Shown piece by piece: positions 42,901 to 46,573 of a DNA stretch of 46,573 nt. A program made the translations under genes and the position numbers. The first letter of the stretch is position 1; every line of letters begins with the position of its first letter. This DNA comes from Zygnema cylindricum (taxonomy: Eukaryota; Streptophyta; Zygnematophyceae; Zygnematales; Zygnemataceae). The notes below the pieces were generated by a model. It ran no database searches and had not been told where the DNA came from. It saw nothing but the letters and a program-made list of their open reading frames with translations. The stretch spans positions 1 to 46,573 of the forward strand of contig JBBHKE010000296.1 of the NCBI GenBank assembly GCA_037447655.1. The letters are read 5' to 3'.

Positions 42901-45080
42901 GTTGAGGATAAGAACATCCCGATGAGCTAGGTAAATAAAAAATATTCCTAACTATCATAAGATCATAATATAGCAAGAGTGTAAAATAGACACCCCTCCA
43001 AATAATAAAGTGAATCCGTTGGCATTACACCATCCAAACACAAGTCCAGATTTAAAAAATTATTGAACCTTTTGAAAATTCTCACATAAATATAAGGCGG
43101 TTTCCCTACTTTCCCAAACATAGAGCACTGTGTATTGTTATAAAATTTAATAAGGAAATTCATAACAAGGTGCTTTTATGGACTAAAAAAACCGCAACCT
43201 GAGCTAGATTCCCTCAACCAATGTCACAACAACTTTACTATCAAAATATAATGAAGCGAGGCTTCGATTTTTTGTTTGGGAAAATGGAAAACTTATTCGC
43301 TGAATATTGTGGAATCATTATGCGTTAGTATTATATTTAAGTAGCGAGGTAAATTAAGAAGAGTGCCTGCTTTCTGAATGGGAAAAATGAGGAATTTGTG
43401 TTATCCACTAAATATAATATAATGCATAATCTTAGTGTTTGACTTGACAACATAAATTAATATTTTAAAATGACCGACAAACAAGGTCACATCATGCTGA
43501 CGGAATTAAGTTTCGTCAAAATTTGAGTTTACCATCAATTCCATTTTTTTAGGTGTAAGACAAAGGAAAATATATTAATGTTGTTACAGAAACATTATGG
43601 TGGGATTGTTAGGTTTTCAAATTTTATGTTGATGGTTATTCATCAACGTGTAATAGAATCACAGCACAGTGTATCTTATTAAACTAAACAAAATCACTAT
43701 TACTTCTCATTGTGTACAGGAGGCATCAGATCATTACAGCACATTTGAAGTTTAATATGATGAGCATTAAATGTTTTTGTTTGAAACCATAGCACATCGT
43801 GTATCTGTGCTACAATAAGAAAATACTTCATTTCATTCCTCCGCTGTATACATTATGCATCACATTATTATAGAAGGTGAAATTAATATAGAAATTTAAG
43901 TCTTTAAAATCAAATTCTCGAAACCGCCCAGATAATGTTGTGAATTTTTCACAACCATCTCCCAAAAATGAGCTTTGGTGTGCAAAAATCTGAAAACAGA
44001 TCATTCGGGTGTACCAAGTTAATTTCATGACATCGTTTTGGAGAAAATAAAGTATTATTTTCTTTTCAAATTCAGCAAATACATGCTAATTTAGATTGTT
44101 AACAAGGGATACAGTCTAAAAGAGAATTTAGAGTCTGTCAACTCTAATAGTTGTGAGAACTTCACCTTAGATCTTTGGTTTGGAGATCGAAAATACGTCG
44201 AAATCAAAAGATGGCGGCATCCGCGGTTCGACTCGAGATAGTCAGAGAAAAATATCAAAAACTCAAAAATCCGTCACCAAGGTCATCCAGCTTGAGGGAG
44301 GGAAGGGGAGGCCGAGGAGGGCACAGAAAGGAGGGGGAAAGGGGAGGAAAGAGGGAGGGAGGTGATTTGTGATTGGTGAAGAATGATTAATGAAGGAGGA
44401 GTGTAAATGTGAAGTGTGATGGAGGTGGTGGATAATTACTGAAAAAGAAAATACAGGAAGTATTGCAACAACCATACAAATCAAAGCCACAGGAAGAATG
44501 GACTAAACAAAGAATTATAGGAAATTCATAGCAACTTGCACCGGTTTCCAAAATAAAAAAGCTATCCAAAAAAGTGAAATTTGTGCAACAAAATGAGAAT
44601 TCCGTAATATCAAGACGCAATAACATAAACCGATACGAAGTTCTATGTATACATTACCTCTGGTTTCAAAATGTGAGAGGCATGAGACCACAACAACGAA
44701 AATTTCGTATTTTACTACTGTTTTGAAAAGCCATTCAATTTTTTTTTTCAATCAATTTTATTTCGCACGTAAAATTGGCAAAAGTGATCGTACGTTTGCA
44801 AGTGTATTTGCTTCCTACGTCGGTGTAGCCTTGGTTGCAAGCACATGCACGTGTCGCCGTCCCATCTGGGCTATTAGAGCAACTTCCGCTCCCCCCACAA
44901 GGCCCTCCGAGTTGCGTTGCATTGCAAAACGCGTCACAATCGCTTTTACTTCGTTGACCGTTGGATTCGCATCCAGAAGGGAGGCTCAAGTCAAACAGAC
45001 AATTCCCAAGCAGCTCGTTACAGTTGGGGTGTCCGTTGCCCGTTACAATGGGCCCAATGAAATAGTTGTTGTAAATAAAA
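21117..45080 (-). CDS. LRR-EGF-papain-EGF-LysM modular extracellular protein (21 exons, 5' incomplete)
   Basis: Join on the minus strand, 5' to 3': 45080-44794, 42560-42446, 42109-42038, 41296-41225, 35039-34968, 34745-34674, 34169-34101, 33445-33374, 33084-32747, 32089-31901, 30886-30654, 29521-29384, 28987-28768, 28244-28062, 27934-27791, 24640-24615, 24466-24290, 23889-23800, 23590-23483, 22956-22759, 21338-21117. The 3097 bases leave one open frame of 1031 residues plus stop, with all phases agreeing. Approximate domains: LRR cap and EGF 1-95; LRRNT and six LRRs 97-277; LRR cap and EGF 278-390; C1A peptidase about 420-640; two EGF 651-759; LysM 797-842, 850-895, 910-961 and 978-1026. No transmembrane segment or kinase is seen after the LysM block, so it is probably secreted. 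The real N-terminus and signal peptide lie upstream of the window. Missed exons in the 6.2-kb and 3.1-kb introns remain possible. Confidence 0.75.
21809..21905 (+). repeat. TA microsatellite
   Basis: Long TA dinucleotide run with a few interruptions, inside the last intron of the large gene. The frames on the minus strand rich in YI are artefacts of it. Confidence 0.9.
22759..22956 (-). CDS. Exon 20: end of LysM 2 and LysM 3
   Basis: 198 bases, phase 0-0, acceptor CAACTTCAG, donor GTGGGT. Starts VCIE, closing LysM 2. LysM 3 follows with MYDVKPDESCLSIVSNLL, LFYTLNPGVYCGRLL and IGQQ. Confidence 0.88.
23483..23590 (-). CDS. Exon 19: LysM 2
   Basis: 108 bases, phase 0-0, acceptor TTGTTTCAG, donor GTGCGT. 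Begins GDTCATIASMFKID and ends DCFQLRPFQQ, the core of a LysM with the usual DTC.TIA. Confidence 0.88.
23800..23889 (-). CDS. Exon 18: end of LysM 1 and start of LysM 2
   Basis: 90 bases, phase 0-0, acceptor CTGTGGCAG, donor GTTTCC. Encodes GIDCSVPLFPNTIVNI (LysM end, compare L.PGQ.V.I) and NCSLLYAVNE, which opens the next LysM. Confidence 0.85.
24036..24136. repeat. Intronic copy of a duplicated 100-bp splice-donor region
   Basis: Matches 24192-24291 closely (shared words include AGAAGTGAATTTATGGTGGT and GCTGACCATCACC). The copy at 24192-24291 contains the exon 17 donor; this one lacks the coding part. Confidence 0.8.
24145..24213 (+). repeat. 23-bp tandem repeat, three copies
   Basis: Unit AGTATAGTTAGTAGGAGGAA plus AAT at 24145, 24168 and 24191, with one substitution in the third. 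It lies between the two copies of the 100-bp duplication. Confidence 0.9.
24290..24466 (-). CDS. Exon 17: linker and first half of LysM 1
   Basis: 177 bases, phase 0-0, acceptor AATTTCAG, donor GTGATG. The end reads EVPSGVNVTCYDIYVIYGIN then KDVFLTQNQ, the front half of a LysM (V..G.TC.DI...YGI....FL..N). Confidence 0.85.
24615..24640 (-). CDS. Exon 16: 26-base microexon
   Basis: Acceptor TTTGTACAG and donor GTAAGA surround 26 bases that convert phase 1 into phase 0, exactly what is needed between exons 15 and 17. It encodes DTFDRVDDE with its split first codon. The acidic DTF.. start echoes the beginning of exon 17 (DTFANMSDND). Prediction by phase and splice motif only. Confidence 0.6.
25300..27333 (+). 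pseudogene. Decayed Copia-type pol (integrase, reverse transcriptase, RNase H)
   Basis: On the plus strand, at about 25335-25480, the integrase end is visible (EMVRAIIHSSG, then YTANIVYNRRP and NPYELWY). At about 26376-26410 a reverse-transcriptase core reads ILVVYVDN, with the usual YVDD changed. At 26880-27170 the RNase H part shows HRSTSGVCFSLGG, KKQPSVALTSRQRDHMAAI and CDSKGALTLISN. Gene order INT-RT-RH is that of Copia. Stops and frameshifts are many. It sits in intron 15 of the large gene in the opposite orientation. Confidence 0.85.
27323..27333 (+). other. Polypurine tract of the intronic Copia element
   Basis: AAGAGGGAAGG directly precedes TGTTGGAATT, the typical start of a Copia LTR. 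Confidence 0.75.
27334..27700 (+). repeat. 3' LTR of the intronic Copia element (right end approximate)
   Basis: Begins TGTTGGAATTATTTT after a polypurine tract. The right border is not fixed because I find no matching 5' LTR upstream, so the element seems to be 5' truncated. Confidence 0.55.
27791..27934 (-). CDS. Exon 15: EGF-like domain 4
   Basis: 144 bases, phase 1-1, acceptor ACCTGGCAG, donor GTAAAA. Encodes SPCTFSPRNPCGVGTC ... YVCICPPGYVL ... FTC, a typical EGF-like unit with the CxCxxGY core. Confidence 0.88.
28062..28244 (-). CDS. Exon 14: EGF-like domain 3
   Basis: 183 bases, phase 1-1, acceptor TACTTTTGTAG, donor GTGCAA. Encodes NDPCNTLNF ... SNPCGNGVCTPVGSTNICQC ... SQTC, an EGF-like cysteine pattern. 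Confidence 0.85.
28768..28987 (-). CDS. Exon 13: C1A peptidase with catalytic His and Asn
   Basis: 220 bases, acceptor TTGTGAAG, donor GTAAGA, phase 0 in and 1 out. GVDHSVVVVGYD carries the catalytic His and WVLRNSWGSNWGENG the catalytic Asn. GICGIN near the end carries the last conserved Cys. Spacing Cys to His (136) and His to Asn (20) is near that of papain (134 and 16). Confidence 0.92.
29384..29521 (-). CDS. Exon 12: C1A peptidase, middle
   Basis: 138 bases, phase 0-0, acceptor TTTTTTGCAG, donor GTGAGT. Encodes the segment ending LLLALQQQPAIVNIEGN and YSFKNYKD, matching the papain stretch L..AV..QPVSVAI ... F..Y..G. Confidence 0.85.
30654..30886 (-). CDS. Exon 11: C1A peptidase with catalytic Cys
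   Basis: 233 bases, acceptor GATGCATACAG, donor GTAGGA. The codon split with exon 10 gives DTCNTCWVFST, which lines up with GxCGSCWAFSA of papain; the Cys before Trp is the nucleophile. EEQFLVC and TCVGGG follow, matching the conserved disulphide region. Confidence 0.9.
31901..32089 (-). CDS. Exon 10: linker and start of C1A peptidase
   Basis: 189 bases, acceptor TTGGGTGTAG, donor GTATGT, phase 1-1. About 30 linker residues lead into the peptidase start (SWNWANAKALQAVKDQDTC). The Gln of VKDQ is the oxyanion-hole residue. There is no ERFNIN or GNFD signature of an I29 pro-domain in or before this exon. Confidence 0.85.
32747..33084 (-). CDS. Exon 9: LRR end cap and EGF-like domain 2
   Basis: 338 bases, acceptor TCTTTCAG, donor GTGAGA, phase 2 in and 1 out. 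It opens with TLYNNFFTG and VDLTNNFLSGTPSI, then a cap with CSGIFLGSNCFDL and CSRFCNATQ, and ends with an EGF-like unit (GACGGHGFC ... CVCDVGY ... VTC). It is the counterpart of exon 1. Confidence 0.85.
33374..33445 (-). CDS. Exon 8: LRR 6
   Basis: 72 bases, phase 2-2, acceptor GGTGTAACAG, weak donor GTTTGC. Encodes HLYNNQFRGNIPTSLANIRT then LSKL. Confidence 0.8.
34101..34169 (-). CDS. Exon 7: LRR 5 (69 bases)
   Basis: Phase 2-2, acceptor AATATTGCAG, donor GTATGT. Encodes FLDGNRLVSIPESVANLLSL then QKL. It is one residue shorter than the other repeats, in the segment before IP. Confidence 0.8.
34674..34745 (-). CDS. Exon 6: LRR 4
   Basis: 72 bases, phase 2-2, acceptor TTTGTAG, donor GTGAGT. 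Encodes KLSSNQLTGAVPTSIG then SLFILQDL. Confidence 0.85.
34968..35039 (-). CDS. Exon 5: LRR 3
   Basis: 72 bases, phase 2-2, acceptor TCCTTCCAG, donor GTGAGA. Encodes DLSRNQLNGSIPFSIG then NCTRLQKL. Confidence 0.85.
35901..36100 (+). repeat. LTR start with polypurine tract (right end uncertain)
   Basis: ATAGAGGGGAAGAAA at 35901-35915 precedes TGTTAGGATGC at 35916. The next 50 bases share AATCGGC and GGTCGTGTT with the similar site at 40845, so both belong to one LTR family. The right border is not defined. Confidence 0.5.
36991..37076 (+). repeat. 30-bp tandem repeat, just under three copies
   Basis: Unit starting CGACCTGATGGAGAAGTGAT at 36991 (with TA for CT), 37021 and 37051. All frames stay open through it because the unit is a multiple of three, but no gene context supports coding. 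Confidence 0.85.
39164..39480 (+). repeat. LTR-like segment with 50-bp repeats and TATA box
   Basis: Three copies of a roughly 50-base unit start GAGTAGGTTAGTCTA at 39164, 39214 and 39267. TATAAAT at about 39333 follows after a pyrimidine-rich stretch, then CTTTGATCAACAATAACTC. Such an enhancer-like repeat plus TATA layout is common in Copia-type LTRs. The borders are not defined. Confidence 0.4.
39655..39772 (+). repeat. 115-bp direct repeat, left copy
   Basis: Starts GGATGGTAGGGGCACTTTTT and ends near GGTTCTCTGGAGC. It matches 40152-40262 with about one difference per 10-15 bases. Confidence 0.85.
39827..40075 (+). pseudogene. Copia-type gag fragment
   Basis: The frame starts with TTG, not ATG. 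WRYKNEVAKHLILRSMDKAI and FAADIWSSLENTYKSGS resemble the UBN2 gag domain of Copia elements. The frame ends at a stop after SGSI. A following frame (40283-40600) contains VESKFSSVPTIKEVVCAMH, which may be the continuation after a rearrangement. Confidence 0.55.
40152..40262 (+). repeat. 115-bp direct repeat, right copy
   Basis: Partner of 39655-39772. It interrupts the gag-like sequence between its two recognisable parts. Confidence 0.85.
40531..40602 (-). repeat. tRNA-derived repeat (degenerate tRNA, possible SINE head)
   Basis: On the minus strand a full cloverleaf can be laid out. Acceptor GAGTTGG pairs with CCGGCTC (two G-T pairs). The D-arm is GCGC..GCGC inside an A-box-like TGGCGCAGTGCTTAGCGC. 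The T-arm is CCATG/CCTGG around TTCTTGT (decayed B-box). The anticodon stem has two mismatches and the loop lacks U33, so it is not a working tRNA. It overlaps the end of a gag-like frame on the plus strand. Confidence 0.6.
40681..40796 (+). repeat. 29-bp tandem repeat, four identical copies
   Basis: Unit begins ACCAATCCAATAACGCGTAA at 40681, 40710, 40739 and 40768. All four copies are identical, so the array is young. It lies 35 bases before a polypurine tract. Confidence 0.95.
40831..41150 (+). repeat. LTR start with polypurine tract (right end uncertain)
   Basis: AATGAGAGGGGAAT at 40831-40844 precedes TGTTAGGATGC at 40845. Same LTR family as at 35916. It is probably the 3' LTR of the plus-strand element whose gag debris lies at 39.8-40.6 kb. 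Confidence 0.5.
41225..41296 (-). CDS. Exon 4: LRR 2
   Basis: 72 bases, phase 2-2, acceptor CCTTTTACAG, donor GTGAGA. Encodes DLAYNIFTGNIPSSIG then NLKNLEIL. Confidence 0.85.
42038..42109 (-). CDS. Exon 3: LRR 1
   Basis: 72 bases, phase 2-2, acceptor TTTGACACAG, donor GTAAGG. Encodes LLAGLGLNGNISPSIG then LLKSLQEL, a plant-type 24-residue LRR. Confidence 0.85.
42446..42560 (-). CDS. Exon 2: plant LRRNT cap
   Basis: Acceptor GCGAACACAG, weak donor GTCGCA, 115 bases, phase 1 in and 2 out. It encodes LLEFKYAIISDPNKYLAKWS followed by FCFWRGIECNS. This is a close match to the plant LRRNT_2 cap (LL.FK..I.DP...L..W, W.GV.C) that opens LRR ectodomains. Confidence 0.8.
42561..44793 (-). other. Intron 1, 2.2 kb; no further exon seen
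   Basis: AT-rich. It holds a purine-rich block at about 44285-44400 (GGGAGGGAAGGGGAGG type). An apparent signal-like frame at 44656-44751 lacks an ATG. Confidence 0.5.
44794..45080 (-). CDS. Exon 1 (first visible): LRR end cap and EGF-like domain 1
   Basis: Acceptor TTTTGAACAG, donor GTACGA, length 287, phase 2 in and phase 1 out. It starts inside an LRR (IYNNYFIGPIV), passes through a cysteine-rich cap (CNELLGNCLFDL ... CDAFCNATQ) and ends with an EGF-like unit (GGPCGGSGSC ... CACNQGY ... YTC). Exon 9 has the same layout. An LRR exon should precede it, beyond or near the right edge. Joining its last base to exon 2 gives Arg and keeps the frame open, but this join is the weakest in the model. 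Confidence 0.65.
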
Positions 45081-46573
45081 CTGTTCAAAAAATTCGAAAA
45101 TGGAAAGAGAAAATAAATTAGTGACGTTCGACTACGCTCTTACTGTCACACTCTTTATCTTTAAATTTTATGTACCAGGTGAAAGGAAAGAATTATTGTT
45201 TTGTTCTTCGTTTACACCTTATATTCAGCAATATTTGGGAGGCAATTGGTGTTAAAAGGAGGGAATGAGAGGGGTTCCTTTTGGTCTTTACATGCTTTCA
45301 CTTATGAAGAAAAGAGTGATTATGGACTCTTAATTAAAGAAGGCATTTAGAAAAATCCTTATTTTGGTTTTTCCTTTTAAAAGCGTGACAAAGGTCACAT
45401 TTTATTATTATTATTTTTTTTTATCTTGGAACGTTCCTTTTTCATTTGGATAGCCAAATAATTTGGATGATTTTATTAAAACCCTAGACAGAAAATATTA
45501 AAAAAAAAGTTAAAAAGTCTATCAATAACAAATTCAAAAAAAATGCAAAACATTTAGACAAGCAATTAAACATGTGGCAAAGTTGGGAATGTGAGGGAGA
45601 TAATGAGGGGTAACCTCCCATCCCTTTCTTACCTTTCCACAGGCACCTCATTGTTCCCTTAGTTTCCATATTTGAATTATTTTTATCCGTTTACTTACTG
45701 TGGTGCATTTCAATTTTTTTGTTTTGTTCTGTTGTTTTAATTAATGATTAATTTATGTATTTTTTTTTTTGTACATTTTTGGCTTCAATTTTTAGGTTTT
45801 TTTAAAATTTCATTATCTATTGGTTTTTTTTGTAAAAAATAAAAAAGTTAGCATGGAGCCTATAACATATAATAATAATTTCTCAAAATTCGGCTTGCCT
45901 TTCCTCTATTGCTATTCATTCTGTCCGTCAATTTCTCGACTTTAATATGTTTCAAATTTGTACAATTAACAATAACTTTTCAAAAAGAAAATTTTCCCAG
46001 TTTTTTCAATATCTTGCTAAAATCTTTGCGCTTAACGTGGATTTCTATAGATTTTTTTTTTCTTGTAGTAGTTTATTAACTTTTACACTCTTTTTGTTCA
46101 AGAAATAATTCGAAGTTTTACCCTTTTTATTAGGCATCCTGTTCCCCCCCTGCTACTCTCCCTTCCCCTCTTTTCTCCTCTCGCCCTCCGTACTCTTCCT
46201 CCCTCTATTCACTCCTCTCCATTAAATTTGCCCTTCCCTTCCCTTCGCCCCCCTCCCCTCTCTAGGATAGATGAGAGGGCAGGCTAGAGGCTCGATTTCC
46301 TCCGTTTAATTTTTGTCGCTCACGTCCCCCTCTTTCCCCCCTCCCCCCCCACCTTCAAATGGCACCTCTCCACCATATGACCGTCCCTCTCTCTTCCTTT
46401 TTAACCAACATAATACCATTGGCAATAGAACATACAAATGTTTAGGCTTTTTTATTTTGTATTATTAGGGAGAGATATATAGGGAGGTAGAGGAAGAGGG
46501 TAGAAATAAAGGGATGACAGAGGAGTCCAAAGGCAGCAAAAAGGGTCCAGAAATGGGTTCGTTTGGGGCAGTA
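45081..46573. other. Upstream flank or intron of the large gene; no exon accepted
   Basis: The LRR exon that should precede exon 1 is not recognisable here. AT-rich to about 46100, then pyrimidine-rich (about 46140-46400). A frame at 45600-45669 has a good donor-like GTAAGA but no LRR or signal-peptide character. Confidence 0.5.

Noticed and set aside
44175-44372. Overlapping Gly/Arg-rich plus-strand ORFs
   Set aside because: Produced by a GGGAGG-type purine tract in intron 1; two frames are open at once, which points to composition.
44656-44751. Possible signal-peptide exon for the LRR gene (KKKIEWLFK, then IFVVVVSC) with a donor in the right phase to join exon 2
   Set aside because: The frame opens with TTG directly after an in-frame stop; there is no ATG and no acceptor of note, so it cannot start the protein as it stands. 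If a transcript did begin here, exon 1 would be a separate gene.
45600-45669. Possible first exon (ATG with a GTAAGA donor)
   Set aside because: No signal peptide or LRR character, and the phase does not lead into exon 1 in any way I can support.

Overview
The window reads as nuclear DNA of a streptophyte (land plant or charophyte alga). The reasons are leucine-rich-repeat (LRR) exons of 69-72 bp in phase 2-2, a plant LRRNT cap, plant-type LysM domains, Copia-type retroelements, a tRNA-derived repeat, MITEs, and long AT-rich introns with GT..AG borders. The species cannot be named from the sequence.

One gene dominates: a minus-strand gene from about 45080 (its 5' part lies beyond the window) to a stop codon at 21117. 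I rebuilt 21 exons by matching coding similarity, splice sites and phase. Together they give one open frame of 1031 residues with every exon junction in phase. Domain order is: LRR end cap, EGF-like, LRRNT, six LRRs plus end cap, second EGF-like, C1A (papain) cysteine peptidase with an intact Gln/Cys/His/Asn active site and no visible I29 pro-domain, two EGF-like domains, then four LysM domains at the C-terminus. No transmembrane segment or kinase follows. Module borders are almost all phase 1-1, the signature of exon shuffling. I know of no described protein with this order. The likely picture is a secreted or cell-wall protein that joins peptide-type recognition (LRR), glycan binding (LysM) and proteolysis. 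That is inference.

Layout. 1-4529: a minus-strand LTR element with gag but no pol, its left LTR cut by the window edge. 4530-7803: AT-rich DNA with one stray LTR fragment. 7804-8691 and 15733-16803: two composite MITEs in which a TA-flanked MITE (family A) sits exactly in the terminal TA of a hAT-like MITE (family B). 13085-13772: a pair of 93-bp direct repeats. 15339-15629: a small ORF with a signal-peptide-like start and one LysM, related to the last exon of the big gene. 17991-18879: a solitary family B MITE with a perfect 8-bp target duplication. 21117-45080: the big gene. Its introns hold a decayed plus-strand Copia element (about 25.3-27.7 kb), other retroelement debris (35.9 kb and 39-41 kb), a tRNA-like repeat and several tandem repeats. 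45081-46573: AT-rich then pyrimidine-rich DNA in which I see no convincing exon.

Limits: no transcript or database evidence was available. The exon model rests on reading frame, splice motifs and family knowledge. The link between the first visible exon and the rest is the least secure join.
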